A stretch of 64,000 nucleotides of DNA, from positions 1-64,000 of the forward strand of contig JACRAZ010000003.1 in the NCBI GenBank assembly GCA_016213205.1, read 5' to 3'. The stretch's first letter is position 1. Each line of letters begins with the position of its first letter. The position numbers and the translations under genes were made by a program. This DNA comes from Burkholderiales bacterium (GTDB taxonomy: Bacteria; Pseudomonadota; Gammaproteobacteria; Burkholderiales; Burkholderiaceae_C). Positions 38,520 to 53,931 of this stretch are shown here, piece after piece. A model generated the notes under the pieces. The model was not told the origin of the DNA, did not search any database, and saw nothing but the letters and a program-made list of their open reading frames with translations.

Positions 38520-38583
38520 CAGTTCATCCTTTCGGGCAGCCGGGCTGGCTGCGTCACCACAACGCGCGAGCGCGGGGTTCGGT

Positions 38584-39366
38584 TCACTTGGCCCCGGCCG
38601 AGGCCGGTGCGGCCGCGGGCGCCGGCTCGGCCTCGTCTTCCGGCGGATCACCGTCGTAGATCAGGCTGCGCCGGCGCGCCAGGTAGGCATCACGCAGCAG
38701 GATGTACTTGTCCAGCGCGATGTCGTCGAGCACGCGCGACGCGTTGAGCAGCTTCACGCGGGTGTTGAGCAATTGCAGCACGGTGCCGCCGTTCTGGTCG
38801 CGCACCTCGCGGAAAGCCAGGTTGGAAGGCGAGGCCTTGAAGTCCACCGTCAGAGAGGCGGCGTCGCGCAGCGTCGAGGGCCCCAGCAGCGGCAGCACGA
38901 GGTAGGGGCCGCTCTTGAGCCCCCAGCGGCCGAGGGTCTGCCCGAAGTCCTCGGACGAGCGGCGCTCCAGCCCCACCTCGTCGGCCACGTCGAGGAAGCC
39001 GAACAGCCCGAAGGTGGTGTTGGTGACCACCCGCATGCCCATGTCCAGCGCCGCGCGCGGCTTGACCTGCAGCACCAGGTTCACGGTGGACCAGGCATCG
39101 CCGAGGTTGCCGAACATGTTGTCGATGCCGGTGCGCAGCCACTCGGGCACCACCGCGCGGTAGCCCAGTGCCAGCGGCTTGATCAGCGCGGCGTCGACCA
39201 CCTCGTTGAACGCGAAGACGCGGCGGTTGAAGCGCTCCCAGGGATCTGCACGCTCGGTGGAGGGCCCGGCATCTTCCAGCGCCGGCTTGCGCCAGGGCAC
39301 GGTGGAACAACCCGCCAGGCCCAGCATCGCGGCCGCCAGCAGCAGCACCATCAGCAGGCGGCGCAT
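38584..39366 (-). CDS. mlaA: outer-membrane lipoprotein MlaA (VacJ)
   Basis: A 260-residue lipoprotein that removes mislocalised phospholipids from the outer leaflet and hands them to MlaC. Lipobox LAGC (Cys20). Family motifs are DPWERFNRRVFAFNE, NMFGNLGDAWSTVN, TTFGLFGFLDVA and SEDFGQTLGRWGLKSGPYLV. ATG 39366 overlaps the mlaD stop (TGATG). The Ala/Pro-rich tail after residue 235 is dispensable-looking. Having mlaA inside the operon differs from E. coli, where it is separate. Confidence 0.95.
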   Translation of the reverse strand: MRRLLMVLLLAAAMLGLAGCSTVPWRKPALEDAGPSTERADPWERFNRRVFAFNEVVDAALIKPLALGYRAVVPEWLRTGIDNMFGNLGDAWSTVNLVLQVKPRAALDMGMRVVTNTTFGLFGFLDVADEVGLERRSSEDFGQTLGRWGLKSGPYLVLPLLGPSTLRDAASLTVDFKASPSNLAFREVRDQNGGTVLQLLNTRVKLLNASRVLDDIALDKYILLRDAYLARRRSLIYDGDPPEDEAEPAPAAAPASAGAK

Positions 39367-39848
39367 CACTTCTTGCCCCCGTTGTCGGCTCCCGCATCGG
39401 CCGCCTTGCTGAACAGGAACTGGCTGATCAGGTTCTCCAGCACCACGGCCGATTGGGTCTGCTTGATCGTGTCGCCGGCGGCGAGGTTCTTCTCGTCGCC
39501 ACCGGGTTCCAGGCCGATGTACTGGTCGCCCAGCAGGCCCGCGGTCAGGATCTTGGCCGAGGTGTCCTTCGGGAACTGGTAGCCGCGCTGCACGTCCAGC
39601 GTGACCACGCCCTGGAAGGTCTTGGGGTCCAGCGAGATCGAGGTGACACGGCCCACCACCACGCCGGCCGAGCGCACCGGTGCACGCGACTTCAGGCCGC
39701 CGATGTTGTCGAAGCGCGCTGTCAGCGGGTAGGTCTCGCCGTTGCTGAAGCTGGTGAGGTTGGCCGCCTTCAGCGCGACGAACAGCAGCGCCAGCATGCC
39801 CAGCACCACGAACAGGCCGACCAGGATTTCGATGTTTCTTCTTGCCAT
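39366..39848 (-). CDS. mlaD: MCE-domain protein MlaD
   Basis: A 160-residue inner-membrane-anchored MCE protein whose hexameric ring guides phospholipids from MlaC to the permease MlaE. One N-terminal helix (about 7-28, ILVGLFVVLGMLALLFVALK), then the MCE domain (LTARFDNIGGLKSRAPVRSAGVVVGRV and GLLGDQYIGLEPGG). ATG 39848 follows a GGAAG box; normal length. Confidence 0.95.
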   Translation of the reverse strand: MARRNIEILVGLFVVLGMLALLFVALKAANLTSFSNGETYPLTARFDNIGGLKSRAPVRSAGVVVGRVTSISLDPKTFQGVVTLDVQRGYQFPKDTSAKILTAGLLGDQYIGLEPGGDEKNLAAGDTIKQTQSAVVLENLISQFLFSKAADAGADNGGKK

Positions 39849-39871
39849 TGCTTGCTTCCTTCGCGCCGGGC

Positions 39872-40654
39872 TCAGCGCCCGGTCGAGAACATCAGCGCCG
39901 TGAGGATGAAGTCCATGCACAACACCCCCAGCGACGAGATCACCACCGTGCGCGTGGTGGCGTAGGCCACGCCTTCGGGGGTGGCCTCGGTCTCGTAGCC
40001 CTGGTACAGCGCCACGGCGGTGCAGATGATGCCGAACACGAAACTCTTGACGACGCCATTGCCCACGTCGCGCCAGACATCGACGCCGTTCTGCTGGATC
40101 GCCCAGAAGTTGCCCGCGTCGATGCCGATCAGGCCCACGGCCACCAGCCAGGCGCCCAGGATGCCGATCGCGGAAAACAGGATCGCGAGCAGGGGCATCG
40201 AGATCACGCCGGCCAGGAAGCGCGGGGCCAGCACGCGCTGGCGCGGGTCGATCGCCATCAGCTCCAGCGCGGCGATCTGCTCGCCGGCCTTCATCAGGCC
40301 GATCTCGGCGGTGAGCGAGGTGCCGGCGCGGCCGGCGAACAGCAGTGCGGTGACCACCGGCCCCAGCTCACGCACCAGCGAGAGGTTGACCACCAGGCCC
40401 AGCGATTCTGCGGCGCCGAAGGTGATCAGCGTGTTGTACAGCTGCAGCGCGAGCACGAAGCCCACCGCCATGCCCGAGGCCAGGATGATGACCAGCGAGC
40501 GGTTGCCGATGGCATGGATCTGCGTCACCACCAGGCCGAAGCGCCGCAGTGCGGCGGGCAGCGCCGCCAGCAGGTCGACGAAGAACAGCGCCGCGCGGCC
40601 CCAGCCGCGCAGCACGTCGAGCGCCCTCGCGCCCAGTTGTGCCAGCCAGTTCAT
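39872..40654 (-). CDS. mlaE: phospholipid ABC transporter permease MlaE
   Basis: A 260-residue integral permease with five or six helices. Conserved features include LASGMAVGFVLALQLYNTL, the MlaE signature LVRELGPVVTALLFAGRAGTS, AEIGLMKAGEQIAALELM and P-R-F-L-A-G. ATG 40654 overlaps the mlaF stop (ATGA). It forms the membrane core of MlaFEDB. Confidence 0.95.
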   Translation of the reverse strand: MNWLAQLGARALDVLRGWGRAALFFVDLLAALPAALRRFGLVVTQIHAIGNRSLVIILASGMAVGFVLALQLYNTLITFGAAESLGLVVNLSLVRELGPVVTALLFAGRAGTSLTAEIGLMKAGEQIAALELMAIDPRQRVLAPRFLAGVISMPLLAILFSAIGILGAWLVAVGLIGIDAGNFWAIQQNGVDVWRDVGNGVVKSFVFGIICTAVALYQGYETEATPEGVAYATTRTVVISSLGVLCMDFILTALMFSTGR

Positions 40655-41568
40655 CGGCCGGCTCCGGTGGCCAGGCCAAGCCCGAAATCCTCGGCGATGT
40701 CCGGCGCGGGGTAGTGGAACTTCACCGGGCCATCGGGCTCGCCGCGCACGAACTGGCGCACCTCGGGGTCGGTGGAGGCCATCAGCTCGGCCGGCGTGCC
40801 CTGGGCCACGATGCGGCCCCCGTTGGCCAGCAGCACCACATGGTCGCTGATGGCCATGCACTCGGGCACGTCGTGCGAGATCACCAGCGAGGTGGCGCCG
40901 GTCACGTCGTTGAGCGTGCGGATCAGCTTGGCGGCCACGCCCATGGAGATGAGGTCCAGCCCGGCAAAGGGCTCGTCGTACATGATGAGTTCGGGGTCCA
41001 GCGCGATGGCGCGCGCCAGCGCGATGCGCCGCGCCATGCCGCCCGACACCTCGCTGATCTTCAGCGGCGCGGCGCCGCGCAGGCCCACGGCGTTGAGCTT
41101 CATCAGCACGATGTCGCGGATCAGCGCCTCGGGCAGATCGGTCATCTCGCGCAGCGGGTAGGCCACGTTGTCGAACACCGTGAGGTCGGTGAACAGCGCG
41201 CCGAACTGGAACAGCATGCCCAGCCGGCGCCGCAGGCGGTAGAGCTGCGCACTGTCGTGGGTGTCGATCACCTCGCCGTCGAACACCACGCGGCCGCTGT
41301 TGGCCGGGTGCACGCCGCCGATCAGGCGCAGCAGCGTGGTCTTGCCGCAGCCCGAGCCTCCCAGCACCGCGGTGACCTTGCCGCGCGCGAAACGCAGGCT
41401 CAGGTTCTCGAGAATGGTGCGACGCTCGTCATAACCGAAGGTGACGCGGTCGATCTCGATCAGGGTGTCGGAGTTCAAGGGGCGGGCGATCGGGCCCGAG
41501 GGCCCTGGCGGTTGGCGAAGGGGGCAGTGCCGCGCTGAGGCTGGGGCCTGCAAAAAAGATTGTCGCAT
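40651..41568 (-). CDS. mlaF: phospholipid ABC transporter ATPase MlaF
   Basis: ATPase of the Mla complex: Walker [10 protein letters not shown], signature [14 protein letters not shown], Walker [13 protein letters not shown] and the H-loop VISHDV. From ATG 41568 it has 305 residues, including about 30 low-complexity residues before the conserved start of the domain ([11 protein letters not shown]). A TTG near 41478 would give the usual MlaF N-terminus but lacks a ribosome binding site. First gene of mlaFEDACB. Confidence 0.93.
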   Translation of the reverse strand: MRQSFLQAPASARHCPLRQPPGPSGPIARPLNSDTLIEIDRVTFGYDERRTILENLSLRFARGKVTAVLGGSGCGKTTLLRLIGGVHPANSGRVVFDGEVIDTHDSAQLYRLRRRLGMLFQFGALFTDLTVFDNVAYPLREMTDLPEALIRDIVLMKLNAVGLRGAAPLKISEVSGGMARRIALARAIALDPELIMYDEPFAGLDLISMGVAAKLIRTLNDVTGATSLVISHDVPECMAISDHVVLLANGGRIVAQGTPAELMASTDPEVRQFVRGEPDGPVKFHYPAPDIAEDFGLGLATGAGR

Positions 41569-41653
41569 GCCGCGTTTTCCCGTACGGACTTGTCCCGATT
41601 CGGCGTGGCGAAGCTGTGTTTCCGCCGCGTGGCGGCGTATTGCCGAAACGACG

Positions 41654-41674
41654 CGGGCCGCACGAGGCGGCCCG
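41654..41674 (-). terminator. hairpin downstream of gltD
   Basis: CGGGCCGC / GCGGCCCG with a 5-nt loop, 23 nt past the gltD stop in the minus direction. It lacks a long T-run. It separates gltBD from mlaF, which is transcribed the same way. Confidence 0.5.
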
Positions 41675-41697
41675 ACGATCGCTGCGCCTGGACAGGT

Positions 41698-43164
<1,467 letters not shown>

Positions 43165-43196
43165 GATGCTGATCCTTGTCTTGTGCTCGGCGCGGG

Positions 43197-47969
<4,773 letters not shown>

Positions 47970-48048
47970 GAGCGTGCTCCTTCACAGATTCGGTCGAGCC
48001 GGGAGATTACTGCAGCGCAGCAAGCAGCTCAAGGATTTTCGCAAGTGA

Positions 48049-48101
48049 TATGACCCCAATAAATAGATCGGTTCTGATTGACGCAGATAAATAGGGTCAT
48101 A
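48049..48101. repeat. AT-rich inverted repeat between gltB and the Y1 transposase
   Basis: TATGACCC (48049-48056) and GGGTCATA (48094-48101) are perfect 8-bp inverted ends flanking an AT-rich 37-nt centre (with AATAAATA and ATAAATA), unlike the surrounding GC-rich DNA. It lies 71 nt beyond the 3' end of the REP-type transposase gene and may be an element end or solo recognition hairpin. Confidence 0.6.
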
Positions 48102-48171
48102 CCAACGTCCGACGGCTTCACCGCGGTGTCGTCCGCGTAAGCACATCCCGCGCCTGGGCGCGGCCGCGCCA

Positions 48172-48870
48172 TCACCCGCGCAGCGCAGCGCCCGGTGGCC
48201 GGCCCCGGGGCCGCGGCTGGACCGGGCGCCCTGCGGCCTGGGCCAGCTTCTGCAGGAAAGCGGGGTCACCGATGGCCCAGCCCTTGTGCATGCACCCGGA
48301 CAACTCCACCCAGCGGGTTGGTGCTAGCCCCTCTTCCAGCAGACGCCGGTAGGCCTGTTCGCGTTCGAACGGCGTGTTGCCCAGACTCCAGTAGGCCGGG
48401 TTGTCCTTGACCACGGGGTCACGCAGCAGTCCGACATGGTGCCGGACACTGGACCAGGGGTGATCTGCCGCCTGACCGACGAGCCCGTCGCGCTGCGCCG
48501 CGAGGTCGACAAACAGCATGGCCTCCAGCAGGGCTGCGCCTTCCTGGACGATCGTCGCGCGGTAGCGCCCGGCCCACAGCGAACCGCTGCGGCCATGTCG
48601 CCGGTTGAAGCCCGCCACGTAGCGGCGGCCCAGTTCCTGGACCAGGCGGCTGAGGCCATCAGCGCTTTCCGGCGTGGCCAGCAGGAGCACGCGGTTGCCA
48701 AGCAGGGCGTAGGCATGCACGGCCACCCGCTGCTGGGTGGCCGCATCGCGCAGTGCGGCGGTGAAGCGGCGCGCATCCTCCTCGTCGCGCCAGAGCGGCT
48801 GCCCGTCGTGTCCGGGCAGCAGGGCCAGGTGCACGTGCCCCGGCAGCGCAAGACGGCTCAGGCGTGCCAT
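48172..48870 (-). CDS. REP-associated tyrosine transposase-like protein (Y1_Tnp)
   Basis: A 232-residue IS200/RAYT-type protein. It has the HUH pair in PGHVHLALL (His12, His14) and the downstream nucleophile region RRYVAGFNRRHGRSGSLWAGRY, where a tyrosine cleaves single-stranded DNA. The C-terminal part (HPWSSVRHHVG) is typical of the RAYT group. RAYTs are usually single-copy, resident genes that mobilise REP hairpins rather than themselves. No terminal inverted repeats of a complete insertion sequence were seen around it, only the 48049-48101 element on its 3' side. Confidence 0.85.
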   Translation of the reverse strand: MARLSRLALPGHVHLALLPGHDGQPLWRDEEDARRFTAALRDAATQQRVAVHAYALLGNRVLLLATPESADGLSRLVQELGRRYVAGFNRRHGRSGSLWAGRYRATIVQEGAALLEAMLFVDLAAQRDGLVGQAADHPWSSVRHHVGLLRDPVVKDNPAYWSLGNTPFEREQAYRRLLEEGLAPTRWVELSGCMHKGWAIGDPAFLQKLAQAAGRPVQPRPRGRPPGAALRG

Positions 48871-48895
48871 CCCGGTACCCTGCTCTGCACGAACT

Positions 48896-50053
48896 TCACG
48901 GCCCTTCCTGCGCCAGCAGCCCGAAGGCGTCGTGTCCGGTCAAGCGCCGATGCTCGCGCGAAGCGAAACGGTCGGTCATGCCGGCCACGTAGTCGGCCAC
49001 GGCGCGAGGCAGGTCGGGACGGGTCGCAAAGTCCTCGGGCATCTCGGTGGGTGCCGCCAGGTAGGCATCGAACAGCTCGCGCACCACCGTGCGGGCCGCA
49101 CCGGTGGTGCGCATCACCTGCGGATGCCGGTACAACGAACGCATCAGCACCTGCTTGAGCGCGCCGATCTCCTCGCGCATCGCCTCGCTGAACCCGATGA
49201 GCGGTGGCATCGTGCGGGCCGCTTCCGCATCGGCGGGCGCGGCGTGTTGCAGAGCGGCCGCGCTCACGTCGATGACGTCATGCACCTGTTCGGACAGCAT
49301 GCGACGGATCACCTCGAACAGCAGCCGCCGGCCCTGAAGGCCTGCGTGGTCACGCAGCGCGCTGTCCAGGTGCCGCCGCACCAGCGGCAGGGGTTCCAAT
49401 TGGGACAGGCTGAGCAGGCCCGAACGAACGCCGTCGTCGATGTCATGCGCGTTGTAGGCGATCTCGTCTGCCAGGTTGGTGAGCTGCGCCTCCAGGCTGG
49501 GCCGGGTGCCTTCCAGGAAGCGACGCGCCACCCCGCCCGGTTCGGTGGCCTCCAGCCGTTCTGCGTCGCGCCTCGAGCAGTGCTTGAGCACCCCTTCGCG
49601 GGTTTCGAAGGTCAGGTTCAGGCCGTCGAAGGCGGGATAGCGGGCCTCGAGGCTATCGATCACCCGCAGACTTTGCAGGTTATGCTCGAAGCCGCCGTGC
49701 TCGCGCATGCATTCATGCAGCGCATCCTGGCCCGCGTGGCCGAAGGGCGTGTGCCCCAGGTCGTGGGCCAGCGCAATGGCCTCGACCAGGTCCTCGTTGA
49801 GCGACAGCCCACGGGCGATGGATCGGCCGAGCTGGGCCACCTCCAGCGAGTGGGTGAGCCGGGTGCGGAACAGGTCGCCTTCGTGGTTGATGAAGACCTG
49901 GGTCTTGTAGACCAGGCGCCGGAACGCGGTGCTGTGCACGATGCGATCGCGGTCGCGCTGGAAGTCGTCACGCAGGCGCACCGGCGATTCAGCGTGCCGC
50001 CGGCCCCGCGTGCGTGCGGGGTGGCTCGCATACGGTGCCAGGTTCGTGGCCAT
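48896..50053 (-). CDS. dgt: dGTP triphosphohydrolase-like protein (HD domain)
   Basis: A 385-residue HD-superfamily enzyme that hydrolyses dNTPs, typically dGTP, to nucleoside and triphosphate. Metal ligands are in RTRLTHSLEVAQ and AHDLGHTPFGHAGQD, with the later Asp in LADEIAYNAHDIDDG. It belongs to the shorter Dgt-like type found in many proteobacteria. ATG 50053 lies 4 nt after the aroB stop, so aroK-aroB-dgt are coupled, the usual order in the Burkholderiales. Confidence 0.92.
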   Translation of the reverse strand: MATNLAPYASHPARTRGRRHAESPVRLRDDFQRDRDRIVHSTAFRRLVYKTQVFINHEGDLFRTRLTHSLEVAQLGRSIARGLSLNEDLVEAIALAHDLGHTPFGHAGQDALHECMREHGGFEHNLQSLRVIDSLEARYPAFDGLNLTFETREGVLKHCSRRDAERLEATEPGGVARRFLEGTRPSLEAQLTNLADEIAYNAHDIDDGVRSGLLSLSQLEPLPLVRRHLDSALRDHAGLQGRRLLFEVIRRMLSEQVHDVIDVSAAALQHAAPADAEAARTMPPLIGFSEAMREEIGALKQVLMRSLYRHPQVMRTTGAARTVVRELFDAYLAAPTEMPEDFATRPDLPRAVADYVAGMTDRFASREHRRLTGHDAFGLLAQEGP

Positions 50054-50057
50054 GGTT

Positions 50058-51164
50058 TCAGGCTCGGGCCGTGTGGGCGGCAATGACCTCCAGCACCCAC
50101 TCGTCCGGTGCGCCGCGCATCACCGCGCGGCCCATGCCGTCGATCAGCACAAAGCGGATCTCTCCGGCTTCGGCCTTCTTGTCCACCCGCATCAGCTCCA
50201 GCCATCGCGCTTCGGGCATGGCCGGCGCCCGCACCGGCAGGCCGGCACGCTCGATCAGCCGCGTGAGCCGCCGCACGAAGGCATCTTCGACCAACCCGCA
50301 GCGCTGCGACAGCGCCGCGGCGAGCACCATGCCGCAGCCCACTGCCTCCCCATGCAGCCATTGGCCGTAGCCCAGGCCTGACTCGATCGCGTGGCCGAAG
50401 GTGTGGCCGAAGTTCAGGATCGCGCGCAGTCCGCTCTCGCGTTCGTCCTGGCCCACGACCCATGCCTTGATCTCGCAAGAGCGCCGCACCGCGTGTGCAA
50501 GGGCGTCTCCCTCCTGTGCAAGGAGCTCGTCGACGTGCGCCTCGATCCAGTCGAGGAAGGCCGCATCCGCGATCGGCCCGTACTTGATCACTTCCGCCAG
50601 GCCCGCCGAGAGCTCGCGCGCGGGCAGGGTGCGCAACAGCGAAAGGTCGCAGATCACCCGCGCCGGTTGGTAGAACGCGCCGATCATGTTCTTGCCCAGC
50701 GGGTGGTTGATGGCAGTCTTGCCACCAACCGACGAATCCACCTGCGCCAGCAGTGTGGTGGGTACCTGCACGAAGGGCACGCCCCGCATGTAGCAGGCCG
50801 CCGCAAAGCCCGCCATGTCGCCGACCACCCCACCCCCCAGCGCATAGAGCACGGTCTTCCGGTCGCAACCCGCACCGAGCAAGGCGTCGAAGATCAGGTT
50901 CAGGGTCACCCAGTCCTTGTGGGCTTCGCCATCCGGCAGTTGGACCTGCAGCACGCGGCGATGGTGCCGCGCGAGCATGGCCGACAACTGCGCGGCATAC
51001 AGGGGGCCGACCGTCGTGTTGGTGACGATCAGAGCGTCCGCGGACGCTGGCAATCCCGACCAGGAGGCCTCATCGGACAGCAGGTTCTGGCCGATCAGGA
51101 TGTCGTAGCTGCGCTCGTCCAGAGCGATCGGCACGCGTTGCGGCGACGAAGGTGGCTTGCTCAT
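50058..51164 (-). CDS. aroB: 3-dehydroquinate synthase
   Basis: Second enzyme of the shikimate pathway, converting DAHP to 3-dehydroquinate with NAD and zinc. The 368-residue protein has [40 protein letters not shown], the zinc-ligand segments around [11 protein letters not shown], and [12 protein letters not shown] with [13 protein letters not shown] 51164 is preferred; an open frame to 51260 adds low-complexity residues. It lies 129 nt downstream of aroK. Confidence 0.96.
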   Translation of the reverse strand: MSKPPSSPQRVPIALDERSYDILIGQNLLSDEASWSGLPASADALIVTNTTVGPLYAAQLSAMLARHHRRVLQVQLPDGEAHKDWVTLNLIFDALLGAGCDRKTVLYALGGGVVGDMAGFAAACYMRGVPFVQVPTTLLAQVDSSVGGKTAINHPLGKNMIGAFYQPARVICDLSLLRTLPARELSAGLAEVIKYGPIADAAFLDWIEAHVDELLAQEGDALAHAVRRSCEIKAWVVGQDERESGLRAILNFGHTFGHAIESGLGYGQWLHGEAVGCGMVLAAALSQRCGLVEDAFVRRLTRLIERAGLPVRAPAMPEARWLELMRVDKKAEAGEIRFVLIDGMGRAVMRGAPDEWVLEVIAAHTARA

Positions 51165-51293
51165 GGCTGCAAGTGTAGGCGGCAGGCCGGGTGCCACCGC
51201 GGCTGGGAACCGCTGGGCAAGCGCGCGCTGCTCGGGCAGGCGGCCCTCGCTCGTGGCCATGACCGCCGGTCTGGGCCTGGGCCAGGCCTGCGC

Positions 51294-51863
51294 TCAGCTG
51301 AGCGGCGGCAGTATGCGGCCGACCGTGGCGGGCACTTGCTGCGGGTCGATCACACCCGCAAGCTCGAGTTGCATCAGGATCATGTTGGTCAAGGTCGAGA
51401 CCGTCGGCCGGCCGGTCTCGATCACGAACTGAGCGGCCTCGCGGTACAGCGGATCACGTTCGCGGTAGAGCTCACGCAGCTTGCGCAGCGGATCGGCCAC
51501 CTGGAGCAGGGGCCGCTGTGTGTCGTGCTTGAGGCGGCGCGCCAGCTCTTCGGGTGTGGATCGCAGGTAGATCACGTGGCTGCACGCCGACAGGCACTGC
51601 CGGTTGGCGGGCCGCAGCACGGCCCCGCCGCCGGTGGCTATCACGGTGTCTTCGCGATCACAAAGCTCCGCGATCACTTGCTGCTCGAGGTCGCGGAACG
51701 CAGCCTCACCGTGCTGCTCGAAGTACAGCCGGATCGGCATGCCGATCCGATGCTCGATCTCTGCGTCCGAATCGATCAGGCGCCAGCCCAGTTGCCTGGC
51801 CAGCTGGCGCCCGACGGTGGACTTGCCGCTGCCCGGCATGCCCACCAGTGAAATCGGCTTCAC
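51294..51863 (-). CDS. aroK: shikimate kinase
   Basis: Phosphorylates shikimate at the 3-hydroxyl. The 189-residue P-loop enzyme has Walker A GMPGSGKST, shikimate-binding DSDAEIE and FRDLE, ATGGGAV, and lid residues RPLL. GTG 51863 is chosen: it starts 4 nt past the upstream Ig-lipoprotein stop and gives the family N-terminus. No clear ribosome binding site precedes it, so expression may depend on translational coupling to the upstream gene. Confidence 0.95.
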   Translation of the reverse strand: MKPISLVGMPGSGKSTVGRQLARQLGWRLIDSDAEIEHRIGMPIRLYFEQHGEAAFRDLEQQVIAELCDREDTVIATGGGAVLRPANRQCLSACSHVIYLRSTPEELARRLKHDTQRPLLQVADPLRKLRELYRERDPLYREAAQFVIETGRPTVSTLTNMILMQLELAGVIDPQQVPATVGRILPPLS

Positions 51864-51867
51864 ACGA

Positions 51868-53889
51868 TCAGTTTCGATTGGTGCAGAGTGATGCCGCCTG
51901 CCGCGTCGAACCTGGTTCTGACACTGGGATCCTCGGACTCGTCTGAGTGCCGTAGGGGCTGGTGACAAAGGGCGGAACCTCGTCGAGCTTGTTCACCTGC
52001 GACGCCAGCACCTCCAACAGCCCGAAGTAGTCGGCACGGCCTTCGGATCCAGCGACGCCAGACGCCGAGACAACGAGGTTGAAGTTCACCCATGACCCGA
52101 TGTTCTGCGGGTATTCCAGCCGCAACACGATCGAGCCACTCGTGTTGGTCTTGTTGGAGCCCTCGAACGACAGCGCGACGTCGGCCTTGCGGGGCTCGAG
52201 CGCCGGCCGACCTGCGGGCTGGTTGAAGCTGCCGTTCGCATCTTCACTCTGGCCATTGCTGAAGACTTCGGCCACGCCGTTCCGGTTCACGTCCTCGTTG
52301 TCGCAAGTCACCGTGGGGCGCTGCTCCCAGCGCACCGTGCCGCGCACCCACTCGCCCTTGACGTAGGAAAGCAGGTCGACCGAGGCACTCACCTGCACGT
52401 CGGCCGCGGCCAGGCCGGCGGAATCGACCACCTGGACCACATAGCGCTTGACGAACTTGAGCCCGGTGTCGTCGATGCCGATCAGGTTGTTCGTGCCGAT
52501 CGAGACCGACAGCGAATCCGCGATCACCGTGAGCGTCGTCTTGGTTTCGTTCGGGCAGGTGTTGGCCGGGAATTCCCGCTTGTCCCAGCAGGCGCGAACG
52601 GTGACGCCGTCGGTCGGGCTGAACCGTGAGCCCGGGACGTAGGACGTGGTCGCGATGCCGGCGGCGTCGGTGTAGACCATGGTGTTGCCGGCGGTGAACG
52701 TGCCACCGATCGACTGCTTGTCGCCATCGAGGTCGAAGCGCACGCGCAGGTTCGGCACCGGCTTGTTCTCTGCCGACAGGAACAACGCGCGGATCGTCGT
52801 CTGGTTGTTGGTGGTAGGCGTGTTCACCGGCACGACGCTGGGATTGGCCGACACCGAGGCAGACTGCACGTCTGCGGTCACCTCCGGGATCGACCCGGTG
52901 GAGAGCACCGTCACCGTGACGAGCTTCTCGACGCCCAGCGCCGAAGCACGGATCGACAGGTCGCCTGATGCGGTCGGAGCGGTATAGGAATACTCGTAGT
53001 CACCATTGGCATCCGAGGTGCCGGTGGTCTGCACACCGCCAGGACCGGTGACAACGATCGGCTTGCCGGTGATCGCGTTGCCGTTCACGTCGGTCAGCCG
53101 GTACTGCACCTTGCCGGCCTGGCCCGGGTTCACCACCGCTGGCAGAAGGGTGGCGCGAATCTGAGCGCCGATGACCTGAACGCTCAACTTCTTGGTGATC
53201 GTGCCGCTCATCGCCGTGACCGTGATCACGCGGTTCGAACGGTCGTCGCCGATGCCCACCGCCGCGGTGACCTTGCCATCAGCGTCGGTCGCATTCGCCG
53301 CCACCTTCACCGTACCACCCTGATCCACCGCGAAGCTGACCGGGATGCCAGCCACGGTATTGCGATTGGCATCCACTGCCGTGACGGTGGCCGTCACCGT
53401 TTGCGTGCCGGAGTTCGGCAAGGTGGCCGACGACAGCGACATGGTCAGGTCAGCCGCCTTGGGTGTGCCTCCCCCGGAGCCGGCCTCGTTCACCTGGATC
53501 TCGGCCGTGCGCACGATGCCGTTGGCGCTGGCGGTGACCGTGATCTTGCGCAGACTGCGGTCGGCGCCGATGCCCACCGTCCCCGTCAGCTTGCCATCGC
53601 TGCCGGTCTTCTTGTCCAGCACCTCGATGGTCGCGTTCGCGTCGACAGAAAGTGTGACCGTCACATTGGGCACGGCATTGCGGTTGGCATCGACCGCGGT
53701 GACCGTTGCCGTCACGGTCTGGGTGCCCGAGTTCTGCAGGGTTGCAGACGACAGCACCAGTGCCAGGTCGGCCACCGCCGGCGACGGCGCGGGCCCCACA
53801 ACCGGCGTACCGGCATCGCTGCCACCACCACCACATGCAGCCACGAGGGCGGTCGCCAGGCCGGCGACAAAGACGCGCCACGAGATCAT
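51868..53889 (-). CDS. Ig-like-domain (invasin/Big_1-type) surface lipoprotein
   Basis: A 673-residue lipoprotein (lipobox VAAC, Cys19, then GGGGS). Two adjacent repeats of about 95 residues follow, each with LSSATL.NSGTQTVTATV-TAVDANRN, V(G)IG.DRS..(K/V)ITVTA and a closing strand. Two or three more divergent Ig-like modules run to about 440 (GQAGKVQYRLTDVNGNAITG; AENKPVPNLRVRF). The C-terminal third has no recognised domain. Such proteins are adhesins or envelope structural proteins. It is inserted between pilQ and aroK, which are usually adjacent, 42 nt from pilQ on the same strand. A role in pilus function is inference. Confidence 0.82.
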   Translation of the reverse strand: MISWRVFVAGLATALVAACGGGGSDAGTPVVGPAPSPAVADLALVLSSATLQNSGTQTVTATVTAVDANRNAVPNVTVTLSVDANATIEVLDKKTGSDGKLTGTVGIGADRSLRKITVTASANGIVRTAEIQVNEAGSGGGTPKAADLTMSLSSATLPNSGTQTVTATVTAVDANRNTVAGIPVSFAVDQGGTVKVAANATDADGKVTAAVGIGDDRSNRVITVTAMSGTITKKLSVQVIGAQIRATLLPAVVNPGQAGKVQYRLTDVNGNAITGKPIVVTGPGGVQTTGTSDANGDYEYSYTAPTASGDLSIRASALGVEKLVTVTVLSTGSIPEVTADVQSASVSANPSVVPVNTPTTNNQTTIRALFLSAENKPVPNLRVRFDLDGDKQSIGGTFTAGNTMVYTDAAGIATTSYVPGSRFSPTDGVTVRACWDKREFPANTCPNETKTTLTVIADSLSVSIGTNNLIGIDDTGLKFVKRYVVQVVDSAGLAAADVQVSASVDLLSYVKGEWVRGTVRWEQRPTVTCDNEDVNRNGVAEVFSNGQSEDANGSFNQPAGRPALEPRKADVALSFEGSNKTNTSGSIVLRLEYPQNIGSWVNFNLVVSASGVAGSEGRADYFGLLEVLASQVNKLDEVPPFVTSPYGTQTSPRIPVSEPGSTRQAASLCTNRN

Positions 53890-53931
53890 GCGCTTCGCTC
53901 CTTGAATACTTTGGTCAGCATCGCTGTCGGC

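Noticed and set aside
48172..48870. A complete insertion sequence.
   Set aside because: Only a RAYT-type gene is seen; no paired element ends flank both sides of it.
52960..53800. A CRISPR-like or minisatellite repeat array.
   Set aside because: The repetition is explained by coding Ig modules of about 95 residues, in frame.
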